Position numbers and translations under genes: made by a program. Shown piece by piece: positions 11,701 to 26,700 of a stretch of 64,000 nt of DNA (position 1 is the stretch's first letter; every line of letters begins with the position of its first letter). The stretch comes from Chrysaora quinquecirrha. Taxonomy: Eukaryota; Cnidaria; Scyphozoa; Semaeostomeae; Pelagiidae. The DNA lies in assembly GCA_014526335.1 (NCBI GenBank), contig JACTAT010000037.1, positions 9,029,444-9,093,443 of the forward strand, in the 5' to 3' direction. The notes under the pieces are model-generated. The model did not search any database. It was given only the letters and a program-made list of their open reading frames with translations, and was not told the DNA's origin.

Positions 11701-14700
11701 CAACCTGGGTTAACCTGTATAATAGCACACAACCTGGGTTAACCTGTATAATAGCACACAACCTGGGTTAACCTGTATAATAGCACACAACCTGGGTTAA
11801 CCTGTATTAATAGCAATAAACCTTGGTTAACCTGCATTAATAGCTCACAACCTGGGTTAACCTGCATTAATAGCACACAACCTGGGTTAACCTGTATTAA
11901 TAGCACACAACCTGGGTTAACCTGTATAATAGCACACAGCCTGGGTTAACCTGTATAATAGCACACAACCTGGGTTAACCTGTATAATAGCACACAACCT
12001 GGGTTAACCTGTATAATAGCACACAACCTGGGTTAACCTGTATTAATAGCAATAAACCTTGGTAAACCTGTATTAATAGCACACAACCCTGGGTTAACCT
12101 GCATTAATAGCACACAACCTGGGTTAACCTGTATTAATAGCACACAACCTGGGTTAACCTGTATTAATAGCACACAACCTGGGTTAACCTGCATTAATAG
12201 CACATAACCTGGGTCAACCTGTATTAATAGCACACAACCTGGGTTAACCTGTATAATAGCACACAACCTGGGTTAACCTGTATAATAGCACACAACCTGG
12301 GTTAACCTGTATTAATAGCAATAAACCTTGGTTAACCTGTATTAATAGCACACAATCTGGGTTAAACTTTATTTACCTCTGCTTGTAAGCGAAGGAGCTC
12401 TTCTTTTTGCTTCTCCAATTTCTCTTCAAGTTTCAACTTTGCATCTTCTTTCGATTCCATCTTGCTATCCACTGAAATCGATGTAGCTGTTGAACTAGAG
12501 GGGGTCAAAACATCTGGGGTGTACGCACTTGATGACTCAGAGGGGGTATACTTCTCTTCATGGTGACTGTGTTTTTGTTTGCCAAAGATGATATCCTCAT
12601 ATGGGGATTCCAATGTTTTCTTGGAATGTTTTTTCTCATCCTTTCTGTGTTTATCTTTGGAATGTTTCTTGGATTTTTTCGACACGGGTTCAGGTGTAGT
12701 TGAACGGTGATGATTTGATTTTGATCGTTTTCCAGGGGTCGGTGCTGATTTCTTTCTAACAATGATACCAATTAGCATGTGCGGTCGTGGGTCAGGCATT
12801 CCTATGAAAGAGATGAGATAAAATTTAAAAAGCAAACTAAAATAACAGAAAAAAGATTGGACAGCTAAGATGTATGACCCACATTGTAAACTAGCCCTGG
12901 ACCATCTTGAGTTTTTTGGTAAAATAATAATGTTATAGCAAAAATTCTTCCTAATGTCTGAAACGCGTTTCCTCAAATCTCAATCGTCAAAATACTGGCA
13001 ATCACGGTCTAGGCATCAAATCAAGGTTTGAATTCCAAAAAAGGACATTCTAAGCAAGGAAATGCAAAGATGCATGTTCATAATTGCAAAGCAGAATACA
13101 GTGAAGTATGTAGCATCTTTGTTGGTCGTTATTTTACGTTATTTACATTATTTTGGCCCATTTTGGAGGGAAAATGTGATGAATGTTGTGACGTTTCTTT
13201 AACGATTCTATTGCTTGAGAAGCCAATCAAATTTGGAGTAAACCAAGCCCCATACCAGTGTAGAATATGGACGGCGAAGCAGCGGCGTAGTGTTCTATTC
13301 ACCCTTGGGACGAGGTTGGGTCAAGCATTCTATCTGCTCTGTACCTTGTGCCAAAAGATTAATATTAAAGAAAAATAACAGGGTACTCATTTACAAAAGC
13401 TCCTTATAAAATAATGACACTTAAAACTTCTCAATAAGAATAACACAATACTCTCTAATGTTCTTATAAAAAACTGTGTAGCTGCCTATAGCCCCATACA
13501 AGGGGGAAATCACTCCTTGGGATCTCGTATACAACAGCTGGAATCTCTATTGTTTTCTTAAAAATCTTAAAGAATCCTTTGTTTCAATTGAAACCTCGTA
13601 CGCTTTTTCGAGAGGTGAATTAATTACCAAATAAATGTCTACGTTCTTTCCAGAAAGATAAAAGCAATTTTGCTCAAATACCTGGTCCATCAAATGGCTT
13701 TAATTCCGGTGGAATGGGATCATGTGATGCGATTGGAACTATGTACATATCTTTAACAGCACTGTGACAATTACCAATCACACCGATTCTCTTTCTTGTG
13801 TAGAAATATGAGTACATGGAGACGTATCCAGCCTTTTCTTCCTCCGCAGCCATTTCAAACCTCACCACGTCGATGACCTAATGAAAAGAAAAGAAAAATA
13901 AGTGCATGCAATCACAGTATTGAAATTTATAAATTTATAATTGCTCTGGTGGTCGTTCTATGGTATGCTAAATGTTAGGCTCTGGTCAAACGATCAAACA
14001 TTGTTTGTCAAACATTTGCAATTTGCTACTCAAGCAAAATCTTTGACCGTTTGGCCACGTCCAAAACATTGCTTGTCCAACATTTTTTGCTTGCGTCAAA
14101 ACGAAAAATGTCTTTGAACTTTGTCTTTTTTTTTACTTTTTCTTTTTGCATAGTTTTGCTTCTCAAGCAATGTGTGGTCGTTTGGCCACCTTTCTGACAT
14201 TGCTTGTCAAACATTTCTTTTGTTATTGCCAAACTTCAACAACTCGCAACACTTCGGCACCTAACAACATTTCCCAGCATTTCCCCTGCGCATTAAAAAC
14301 GACATCTTGTTGTAAAATGTTGGACAGGAATGTTTTTGGACATGGCCAAACGGTCACACATTTGTTGTAAGCAAATATCCAATGTTTGACCAACAATGTT
14401 TGATCGTTTGGCCAAAGCCATACTGCAAGACAATGCTATTTTATTGACTAGATAAAAAACACTCCCTATTGTGGGGATGTCTCAACTTCACAACATACTC
14501 CCTATATCAGCACGCTCTAGAGTACTGCATACTTAAATTAAACCTCCGAATTTCGGATACTTTTCTTAATTATCTAATGGAGTTTGGGACGTTTCACACT
14601 TGGACGATTGACTTGGTAGTTAGTTGAATGTGGTTTTAATTGAAGCTGCTGATGCAAATTTTGTTATAGAGCGAACGGGCAAGCTCATTTTTGAAAAAAA

Positions 14701-17700
14701 AACATGAAAAATTGAGATAGAAAGGGCCCAAACTAGTGGGCAAGAAACCGGCAATTTTTTGACACTGGGCCTTGAAGAGGGCCCAATGGGACAATGTCAA
14801 GAGATGCCCTGGATGACGCAAGAATAATTATCTATTGTGTTATTTGATCCAAGCTATTGTGGTATGCCACGTGTGGAAAAATCTATCATAGTATTCGCCA
14901 TTGGCGACAAATGGTAATTACAAATATGTATGGTGCCGAAGAAGGCTCAACATAGCTGAAACACAAAAAGCCAAATGGGAGGAGAGCCTTAGGCTGTAAG
15001 ACTTGGAGAGTTACTCAGCGATTTCATTGAGCTCTATAGCTCAGTTGAAACGTCGTTTGCTCTCAGGTCATGCAGTCCAGGTTCGAATCCCATCTATTGT
15101 GGTACGCTACTTGTGGAAAAATCTATCCTTGTGTTTGCCATTCATGACGAATAAATAGAAATATGTAATGGTGCTGAAGAAGGCTCAACATAGCCGAAAC
15201 ACAAAAAGCCAAATGGGAGGAGAGCCTTGGGCTGTATGACTTGGAGAGTTACTCGGCGATTTCATTGAGCTCTTGAGCCCAGTGGAAACGTCGTTGGCTC
15301 TCTGGTCATGCGGCCCAGGACCGAATTGGTTCGAATACCATCTTATGCCACTTGTGGAAAAATCTATCCTAGTGTTCGCCATTCATGACAAATATATCAG
15401 AATAAGATTATTAGAATGTATTCTTACAAACCTTATGCGTATTTGACGATTTCAGTTGGAACAAATAATCCCAAACTTGTTCATGAGAGATGCGTCCGCA
15501 GATGTGAAGCGTATCGGGAAGAAGTTGGAGAAGCTTGTCACATGGTCCTGAAATTCGATAAGCGCACGTGGCGAACTTAGCAACACCTTGCATTGTGACG
15601 AATCCTTTCCAAACGGATTCCAGTTTCTCTTTTGAAGGTAATGGAATATGAATTGGCGATTTGTTAAGGCTGTCGATTACATCTGGAGAGCTAGAAGCAA
15701 AGAGAATAAAAATTAACAGGATACATGTTCCCTCAATATCTCCCAGTTTAGCCATCTTGGAATATTTGTAACGCGCAACACAATTTGTAGCAAGAGACAC
15801 GCAAATGTTTTTGGGAGACAACAGGAGCATTTTTCTTGTCTCCGAGACTTGGGAACATGTTGCTCGCTTGTCACTCGTATGCAGAGCCACCCTGGAAGAC
15901 ACGCCGAATACAATGTTGCGGGCACGTCTCCTAGTTTATCCACAGCTTTAGAGCTATACTCAAAAAAGCTGTTCACGTCTGCCACTTCTCAGCGTACAAA
16001 CGTCAGAAAAGAAACAGGCAGAAACAGTTGACTTAGGCGAAATATATACCCAGATGCCGATAGAAATGCACGAATTAAGAAGTTAAGATGGATTGGTATT
16101 TTGTTTGAGCACCAATCAGTTCACGGGAAACAGCGGGGAAAGATAAACACAATAAGCTGAAGCGCCCAAGTGAGAAAACAAAACTCTTTCATTGTATGGG
16201 AGCTTCATGTTCAGGCAGTACCGTCGAAAGGTTGGGGGGTCTAGCGGGGTCAGGGGTCCAGGGCCTGGGCTGTGATAGGGCCCGGGAAAATTGAAATTCT
16301 TTAAACCTCCTAAAGGCCCGGTACAATAAGCAATTTTGCCCCGGGGCCCGCTCTGTCTTTCGATGGCCCTGTAAGGTAAAAAGATCTCGAAAAGATCTAA
16401 CTTGACTGAGATCAAATGATTTTCTTCAAAAGCAAGTTGAAGTACTTAAGGCTTTCATATAAAGACAGTACAGTGTCTCTTTGTAACAAGTTGGCTAGTA
16501 AAGATATGAACATTGCTCACTTTTGCTTTAAGTCGACTTCACTTGGAGAATCTGTGGGCGATGGGATAGAGCTCTCAGGAATAGCTTGTATTCTGCAAAG
16601 AAGATAAGTATGAGATGAAATCAATGGAAACTTGGAAAACCATCAAGGCAGAGGTATATTCTCAAGAATTTGAAATTCAATAAAAGGTACTAAAAGATGA
16701 ATCTTTATTAAATATCGAACTTTGCGAATGACGTGCTTTTCAGGTCTACGTTACATGGGGGTGGCCCAGTTACATGGCGGACACAGAAACTGCTAATAGT
16801 AGCCAGCTTAGAGAAAGGAACTTTGCAAGGATTTTCCAATAAATATCAGTGAGTACCCCCCCCCCCCTGAACCAAAATGAATTCTCAGTTAGTGTACTTA
16901 CACTGTCGTAGAAACATGTGGTAAAACTGGTTGCTGACCAGGGGGCAACTGTTTACCAGTGCAGATCTTGCAATTCAAATCAAACAAATGAGAACTATGT
17001 TGGTTTGTGGTGTCTTCAAAGGGTATACCAGCATTCTCCTCCTCAGTAGCTTCTTCTTTTGTCTCCTCCGCAACTTCGATATGCGTCTGGAAGAAAAATG
17101 TTTCAATATGTTTCAACATGTTTTGATGTTTGATTGCTTTATTAAACCTTATCAACTCAAATGTTCGTTGATGGAGACAACCTTTCAATATGTATTTAAG
17201 TATTTTAATTGTATTGTCGCTATTGTCTTATGTTAGTTTTAACAACAGTAATGCACATTAATTAACATTAACATTCAGCAGCCTAAGGGATATCTTATAT
17301 GGAAAATTATCCAGCAAAAAAGAACATACATATCTTACTAAATATCAAAGGAATGTCATGATAAGTGGTGACTATCATGTCTAATACTGTGTCAGAAACA
17401 GCCTTGATACGTCCGAATATAACATATATATCTGCTTTCAAGGAACCTTAGGTTGAATTGAATTTTCAAATCGTTGTTATACTTTCAGCCTTGATATTAG
17501 GGCAATGGATTCCGGACAAAAAGGTATTATAACAGGCATTATAAAGGTGTTATTATAACACAGATTATAAATGCTTAAGTTTGAAATAGTATTTCATAAA
17601 AGCAGGCCTAGGGTAAAATCTACTGCCAGAGGTGCATTACGAGTAAATCATTACACTACTTAAGAAATATCAGGATACCTCAAGATTTCGCAAGTCTTCT

Positions 17701-20700
17701 GCTTCAGTTTCAAGCTCAACTTCACCCTAAAAAGATTATTTACAGCTACTCTCAAGAACAAAACCACTATATATTACAGTCTCCAGTCCGGGACCCAGTT
17801 GGCAGAAGGGTGCTCGAGCTATTGCCACGCCTTTTCAGAACGGTGTAACATCTTTTATTATATTTTTCAAATAATGTATCTCAAAGTCGAATTGATTTAA
17901 ACTGAATGGAAATTCATGGTAATTCTCAACATATCTTGCCATTCACACAACGTCCATTCTAACGATATGTGGTCATTCTTATCATAGACATTCTCACCAA
18001 ATTTGGTCGGTTTCACAATAGCCTTTTCTCACCATATTTTGCCATGCTAAAAAGGTCATTCGTATCATTCTGAATCATTCTCACCACGGTCATTCTCACC
18101 ATATTTGGACATTCCCATCATATTTGGAAATTCTCAACAAAGTCATTCTCACCATATTAGGCCATTCTCGCCATATTTGGCCATTCTCAACACATTTGGC
18201 GGGTGGCCATTCTCATCATAGTCATTCTCGCCATATTTGGCCATTTCCAACATATTTGGTCATTCTCATCATACTTGGTCATTCTCACTGTGACCATTTT
18301 CGCCATATTTGGTCATGGTCGCCAATGGCCAATCTTACCATATTTGGCCATTCTCAACATGGCCATTCTTGTCATATTTGGTCATTCTTCGGGTGAATTA
18401 CTCAAATACTAGGTAAAAATGGTGAAGCAAGCGGTGTAAAAATGTAATAGTGCAAAAATTAGGTACCTTGTGTGTTTTCTTGACAGCTGGTTTATGAATC
18501 GTTGCTTCCTCTTCTTCGCGTTTCTTTATCATTTCAATATTCTATAATCAATCATCAATCAATTCAGTTATTAGGCAGAGTATTGCAAGTTAATAGGCTT
18601 AATTAGCAAGCGTGCCTAAATGCCCGCGCGTGAGAACCTACTTTTCAGGGGTTGAGTTCATGTCGATCTCGGACAGTCTTTCTTTCCTGGAACTAGATCA
18701 CATCTATGCCTAAATCAAACTTATCTGAATTTTCCATTTCGAATACTCTGAGAACTTCATTCTTTTTCAAACAATCAATGTGTTTTGAAATACACATTGA
18801 TTGGTCCATGAACATTTTACCTCTTAAGAATTACAGATAACTTATAATCTTACCGTGGAAATTACGCAACGTGCAATGCACGAATAAACGGAATTGGGGT
18901 TGGGGGTTGAATAAAGCAGACTATAGAATTAGAAATTCAAAAATTCTATTGTACATCATTTTAGACCCAACTCATTCTCAACCAACTTCATAGAAATTCA
19001 AAAATTCTTTTGTACATCATTTTTAGACCCAACTCGTTCTTGATTGTGCACTACCACTCACAGTTGGCTGCTCCGTAAATTAGGGAAGGTTTCGAGGAGG
19101 TTGCGAGGTCCCTTTTGACTTAGAAGCTATACTCTTTCGGGCTGTGCTTGAGCACGACAAATGGCCTAGTACAATACAATTGACTTCGTTGTTAAGGGAT
19201 ACATTCGGTCTTATACGAAGTTCTGTTTCTACAAAGGATTGTCTTAAAAATATACACAGAAAATTAAAGCCAGAAAAATATTATAAATACGACGACAGAA
19301 TAACAAATTAATTTTGTAAATGCTTACATGTTTTGCTTCTTTTTCCCTCCATCTTGCCAGCTCAGCAGACGCAAGCTGCTCAGGGGTCATGTGAACAAGC
19401 TTTGATGGTGATAAATCTCCAAGTACAACTTGCTTATATAGATTCTAAAAGACAATAAAGACAAATTGAAAACAACACCGCGCGAGCAGTGTAGGAGACG
19501 TGACACTGTTTACATGAGAGAAGTTTCAAAAATGTCACAAAACGGTATGGTATGGTTTTGAACGTAGCGACTCTTCCACGTTCATATGGGGCCTAGAGAG
19601 ACAAGTGATCTGGAGGCCAGTGACCTAGAGACCTAAGACCAGTGACCTAGAGACCAGTGACCAAGAGACCACAGACCTAGAGACCCTAAACCTAGAGACC
19701 AGAGACCTAGAGACAGGTGATTTAGAGACCAGTGACCTAAAACCAACACCTAGAGACCAGACACCTTGAGACTTAGAAATAAGTGACCTAGAGACCAGTG
19801 ACCAAGAAACCACAGACCTAGAGACCCTAGACCTAGAGACCAGAGACCAGAGACCGATGACCTAGAAACCAGTGACCGAAATTTGCTTATAAAACGTTCT
19901 TGAAATTTCTTAGAAACATGCGAAGCAAATCCTGCTTGCAATTTTTTATGACGTGGCCAAACGGGCAAACATTGCTTGTTAAGCAAATCTCAAATGTTTG
20001 ACCAACAACGATTGATCCTTTGGCCTGGACCAAAATCCTGTCATTCCAAAGGGCGTGTGTGGCTCTATCCATTATTCGTAAACCATACCATAACTCGCAG
20101 TGGGTGAATATAAAAAAAGAAGAAACAAACAAACAAACAAACAAACAAACAAACAAGTCTTACCCTATTTTTAGGATCCTTTAAATTGAAAATCAGACTC
20201 CTGTATTTTGTTTTATATTTCTGTCCAGTATCTCCAAACATCTTCGCGATTTCCTCTTCAATTGCTTGACATAATTTCGTTATTTCGTCAGAGTTGACTT
20301 CCATATCGAATTCACGACATCTGTAATCAAATAGAATAGCTGATAAAAAGAATATCATCGCTTTGTTAAAATGAATTAAAACTTAGGTAAACATATACAG
20401 TTTTGCCCAATGATAGTTTATTCCATGTAAGGCCCTGGTCAAACGATCAAATACTGTATTGTTGGTCAAACATTTGAAATTTGCTTGTCAATAAAAATGT
20501 TTGACCGTTTGGCCACGTCCACAAACATTGTTTGTCAAACATTTTTGCTCTTTACTTTCGTTTTGACACTTAAGGCCAGGCAACAACCTTTTGCCCTGGC
20601 CAAACGATCACACATTATTGGTGAAACATTTTAAATTTGCTTTACAACAAATGTTGGACCGTTTGGCTACGTCTCAAAACACTGCAGTCCAACATTTTGG

Positions 20701-23700
20701 AACAACGACGTTACTGATTATGCGAAAGCACGAACACTTTATAGTTGTGGTTTGACAAATGACAATAACAGAGGAAATGTTTGACAAAAAATGTTGGAAA
20801 GGCTGCCAAAAGATCAAACATTGCTTGACAAGCAAAAGCCCACCATAAAAAACTGGGAGGAGATGGAAAATTTTTCTATACCTCCCTGTACTCAGTAAAG
20901 ACAGCGCTCTCAGATGATTAAAAGCTCATTAAGCTGAAAGCAGTCAGCTCTGCAAAATTTGGCTGTGAACTTGAGGCGAAACCTGATGGTTTTGAACAGA
21001 AACTACCCTTTAATTAAGGAATCATTAATCTACGATCTCCAGGTCTTGTTTGCCTTTGTCGTTTCCTGAGCTTAATGAATTTCTCCTGATTTGTCGAAAA
21101 ACAGATGGCACAGCTTTTTAATTAGTCCTAGCACAAATTATTATTAACCGAATATTAACTGTACTTTGCGATCTAAATATATGTAAACAATGAAATTTTC
21201 GCTACAGTATGCTGGTACAATATTACAAATTGAGCCCATCCATCTTGCTCTCTCATTTCTGCTTACACTCTTTTTTTATAAGAAACTAAGATTTTTTCAG
21301 TACTCAAAGTTTCTCAGTTTTTGGACAATTTTGGTACTGAAAGTTTCTTAGCAGTTTCTTAGGGATAATTTTTTGTGCCAAAACAGGTAATTGTGACACT
21401 TTAATTATTTATCAAATAGAAGAAACAATACAATTCACGTTTACATGAGCTGTTCTTTTTGTAAAAATAGACACTTGAGGTAGAACAGACGTTCGTTCTT
21501 CGATGCTATATTCAACTCTAAAGACTATTGAGACCTGCAAGTTTCTTACCATTTTTGGTCGAGTACTGAAAGTTTCTTAACCAATATTGATCTCAGTACT
21601 GAGTTTCTTATAAACGGGTTTCTTATAAAAAAAAGAGTGTACTATTTTAGGTGGTCCATAGACATTCATGGATTTGTAGATTGCTCTACCCGACGCATTA
21701 TGTTCTTGAGATGCAATCATCATTATTTCATCATTATTAAACCTTGTTTTTTGTTAGTTTTACAATAGTAAGGGTACTAATATAAACTAACATCAAGCAA
21801 ATCTTCGAGATTGCATTATGGAAAATTATTTATTGGCTGCAAGCAGAGCAGCTGCATTTGTTTTCAAGAAACCAATTTCTAATAAGCGTTTTAAATTGAT
21901 TTATTTCGTTTGGAAGAGAATTCCAAATTTTCGGGCCTAAAAACTAAGAGATTTTATACCATAACTAGTAGTTTTGACTTTCGGAATATGAAGAATATTA
22001 TTCATTCTAAGGTCATGGCTTGTGTTTTTTGGGAAGAAGTAATCTTTCATGAATTCAGGGTTCAGGTTTTGCAAAATTTTAAAGACTTCAAGTGCTAAAA
22101 GTTTAACTGAATTGATGTGCACTGTTGTGGATCCAGCCCTTTTCAGAAGGTCACAGTACGTGGATGAGTAATCTGAATACGCAGTAATTACAACAGGGCA
22201 GCAACAGTTTTCCTGCTCTTTATAAAAGCAGTAACAAGGTTTGGTTTGCCTTGTCCTTGCTGATCAAGGGACGGAGAATGTGGATGTTGCCTCGTACCTC
22301 CTTAGGGTTCCGGCAGAGGCAGCTTTATTGCAGGCAAGAGCTGCAATAATCAGCGAATTGAGAGGTTATGGAGAAATCTATTTACTGGCTGCACTATATT
22401 TTTCTAACATGCTTTCTGCTATCTAGAAGAACAAGGCTATCTTGATATCTCCAATGATATGCATTTGTTCGCTTTGCATTACGTGTTTATACCACGAATA
22501 AATAGACACATGGTAAATTACAACGGACACCCAAAAGGGACAGCTCCGGACAACGGGCAAACATTTTCGGCTCAAAGGTCTTTTCTTTGTAGCAACAAAC
22601 CTCTATAATGCGGAGACCTATCTACAATGGACAATAACATCGGTCCCTTTGGTGCCTATTATATGCGAGGTTCCAATACTCATTTCTCAGAGGTTTCCAT
22701 TTCCATTGCTCCAGGATTTCTGATAGCATTATTATCATCATCATTGCTTGTCGCTCTATTAGTAGCATCTCCAGCTCCAATTCTAAACAGACATGAGCAC
22801 TGTATTTTTCTACCAAGCCACTCCTTCGCCTTTCTGTTTCTGTACATGATTATCACGGCGTTTGTGGAAAACAAGGAGTATCGAAGCACCAGGGCAGCTA
22901 GGTAAAATTCTGAAAAAATGGCACGAGGAATCTCTTCACTTCCCGTAATTTGAATGCAAACAAGCGCTACATTCAAAATGCAGTATGGCGCGGTAGACAA
23001 AATGGTAGCAGAAACAAGCAACAGAACAGTTTTGAAGAGCTCTCGAACATAATTAGGCCCATTTGCGGACTGTGTTCCAGAGTAAACTGGGTTGTCGTTG
23101 GTGAAGCGACGTATTCGTTGATATCCTTTGATGTAGAGACCAGCAACTAGTGCCATTGAAGAAAAAGCGGTTACAGCTACCGCCATTTGTGCGTATGGCT
23201 TAACATGAGTTCCCAATCGGTAAAGAAATAAATTTGAAATCGACATTGCAACTGACAAAAGAGCAACCGCTAGAAGAAGGACGTATAACGTTGGCCTCTT
23301 GAATAGCTTTTCTAGCCTCGATGGTGACCGATGCAGATCAGGGTTCATGTGTAAGAACCTGTCGACTGCAATAAGAATCGTTATGAAAAACGAATAAGTT
23401 GATAGAAAGTAACCAATAAGTGTTGCTGAAATTCCAAATATACAGACTTTATTAGTATCGTCTTCAAAACTTAATACCGCAAGCAAAGGGAAAGCAATGC
23501 TCCATGCAAGAAATCGACAAAACTCAACCAAACCATTAAAAAGTTTGACGAGTTTGTGAATGTTTGTTTAGTAGCAATCATTGATATGATTACAGTCAGA
23601 TTTACAATGACTGTTATAGGGCCAAATACGATTGAAATAACACCGAAAGCTCTTTGAATGGAAGGAGGAAATGTATACTTAAACTGCACTCTTGGATCGC

Positions 23701-26700
23701 AAAGTTCCATCATTTTGTATCAAGAAATCTACTCTTGAAATAGAGTAATTTCTTAATCGAGTAATCTTCTTTTTTGAATGAGTTATTCGTCTTCGTGAAT
23801 CAAATAATCTAGAATCTAGTAGTAAACTTTTGTGAATCTGGTAATATTCTAAAAGCAATATTTAGTTAGTAATTTGTGCTAGAACTAATCTGCAAGCTGA
23901 GTCATCTGTTTTTCAACAAATCAGGAGAAATTCATTAAGCTCAGGAAACGACAAAGGCAAGCGAGAAATTCAGATCGTCGATTAATGACTCCTTAATTAA
24001 TGGAAATATTAACAGGGTTTGAACATAATATTCAGCCGGTTTTGTGTAGACAGAAGGAGTTCGTTTTCTCACTTGGACTCTTCAATTAATTTTCATTTTT
24101 TTTCCCGCCTAAAGCTGATTGCTGTTTAAAACACAATGCCAATTCAGTTTTTCTTTCTGATTGGTGCATTTCGAGCCGCATCTGGGTATAAATTCCGCCT
24201 TAGTCTATTGTTTCGGTCTGTTTCTGACGTTCATACTCTGAGGAGTGTCAAACGAAAAAAGCTTTCAAGTATGCCCGAAAATGTTTCCGCTGTTTATTGC
24301 AACATAATATTCAGCAATGTTTAGTGTTTTTAAGAGATCTTCCGTCTTGTGGAAGGAAAATAAAAAGTAATGGCAGTAACCGTTTTTTCTTCAATGGCAC
24401 TAGTAAGTGTTCTCTACATCAAAGGATATCTACGAATACGTCGGTTCACCAACGAAAACCCCGTTTACTCTGGAACACAGTCAGCCAATGGGCCTAATTA
24501 CGTCCAAGAGCTTTTCAAAACTGTTCTGTTACTTGCTTCTGCTACTTTTTTGTCTACCACACCATATTGCATCTGGAATGTAGCACTTGTTTGCATTCAG
24601 ATGGCTGGAAGCATAAAATATACTGGGGCCTACGTTTCAGCATTTTACATGGTCGCCCTAGTTCTTTATTACTCTTTATTCGTGACAAACACTATGATAA
24701 TCATGTACAGAAACAGAAAAGCGAAGAAGTGGCTTGGTAGAAAAATACAGTGTTTATGTCTGTTTAGAAATAGAGTTGGAGATGCTACTAATAGGGCGAC
24801 AAGCCATGATGATGATAATAATGTTATCAGAAATCATGAAGCAGTGGAAATGGAAGCCTCTGATAAATGACCTTCTGAAGCTGCAAGAAGAATAACGCAG
24901 CAACTTCGTTCCCAAGGATATCTGTTGTTGTTGTTGTTAGCTCAGCCCGCAACAGATACCCTTGGGACCGGTTGACAAAATTTGTCAGTTTTTGGCTTGG
25001 AATAATTAGCATAAATTATGAAAATGATTCCAGTCAGTGGCTGTGGCGGCCACAGCTCTCCAACTCATCAATGAGTTTGGGACGCAGCACAATTTTGTAC
25101 TTCAGAAACACTTGCTTTCAACAATTCATTTGAAACAGAACTATCTCTGTTTGAAACAAAATGAACAGATAAATGCTTAAAAGGAATCAGTAGAAAGAAA
25201 TCCATGTTTGCAAGCGCTTGCAGAAGTTATTATGTTTGTTAATTTTGGAAATTTCACCGAGAGTTTCTGCAAGTCAGAAAGAAATCTTTTATTGTGAATT
25301 GGTTAGCTAGATTTTCGCTCATTATTGATACAAAACTTCAGTGCTTTCCTCTTTACAAGTATTCAAGTATTTCAGGTGAGATCAATTTATTTAAAGCCTG
25401 TAGATTTGTTAAAGATTTATAAGTTGAATCATATACATATTTGCTGCAAAGAAGTTTGGCTTTGCTATTGCATGAATGAGATTTCTTCACTTTGAAATTG
25501 TGTTGCAAAAACTGACTTGATGAGAAAAAGTTCTAGCCAAAACCGTAAACAATCTTATTTTCTAAATACAAAATTTTACTGTTTTAGTTCACTTTGGCTT
25601 CTTGAAAATTATTTTCTTTATCTTTACCTTACCTTGCTTGCTCAAAATTTTACCGCGGGAAAGCAAGTTTAGGTAATGCTACAAACTTTCCGTAATTTCT
25701 TCGTTGAGTAGTTAAACTAATTCGCCCATTATCTTTCATTTTCTGTACATTCTTTCTATTCCAGTTTAGTTCAAAGCAAACATTGGGTGTTTTTTTGTGG
25801 GGTAGGAGTGGAAAAGCCCCGGGCCGCAGCGGTTTTGTTTTGAAATTTCTTTCATTCGGCCGAACGCCATTTCTAATGTATGCGGACAACAAACTTCTAT
25901 TGTTCGTTCTTAGCCAATCAGAATGCAGAACATCGAAACCGGTTCCAGGGTCAAATGGGGCAGCGCAGTGTTCACGTAGAGGTCCTATTTACCCCGGGTA
26001 CGAGGTTGATAACGCAGAGCAATCAATAACAATGCTGCCCAGTGATTATCAATTGAATAGCCCCATCATGGACAAACTTTTAAACATTGTTTGATAAGCA
26101 AATTTCAAAGGTTTGACACAGATGTTTGACGAGCACGTTTTGCGCCGTGACCAGACGATAAACATTTTGTTTGACAAGCGAAATTAAAACGCTTGAAAAA
26201 CAACTTTTGATCGTTTGACCAGGGCCTAATATTCCAATGTCAATAGTGAATGGACCTTACCTTGTCAAAATGGTTTCTTTTAAAGATTTCTTAACATTAT
26301 TTCTTATCACTTCTGTGAGATCTTTCTTCTCCCTTTGAGATACATTGCCCGAGTTTGCTGTTCAAAATAATGAAATAAATTAAAATTTCTGGGTATCAAC
26401 AAACAATGATTTCAGGGTAAATAGAGCAAGTTCGAAAGCGTAATAATTCAACAATCACAACAGGGATAAATTCTTTTTCTTCAATTTGTTGAATTGTTTC
26501 GTTACACAGCCAGCAGAATGAAAACGAAATTACCAGAATTTCGATCAGATTTCTGGCATGCGTAGAAAGAAGAAGCAATCAGCTGCCTTTGGTTGTTAGC
26601 TGCGACAGCAAAAAGACGGTAATTAGAATATCCAAATACGAATAATTCGTGGAAAAATCTATCCTAGCGTTTCCCACTAATGAAAATATATACAAATATG

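Noticed and set aside
10655..12369. Regular 28-30-bp repeats resembling a CRISPR array
   Set aside because: The whole period is repeated, with no unique spacers, and it lies inside a spliced animal gene. It is a minisatellite.
14990..15110. Functional tRNA gene
   Set aside because: A- and B-box-like motifs are present, but the cloverleaf stems do not pair and the unit is repeated with flanking sequence; it is a tRNA-derived repeat.
16861..16868. C-run and other homopolymers (also 34270, 52945, 56278, 57006) as regulatory elements
   Set aside because: Short homopolymers typical of repeat ends; nothing supports a role.
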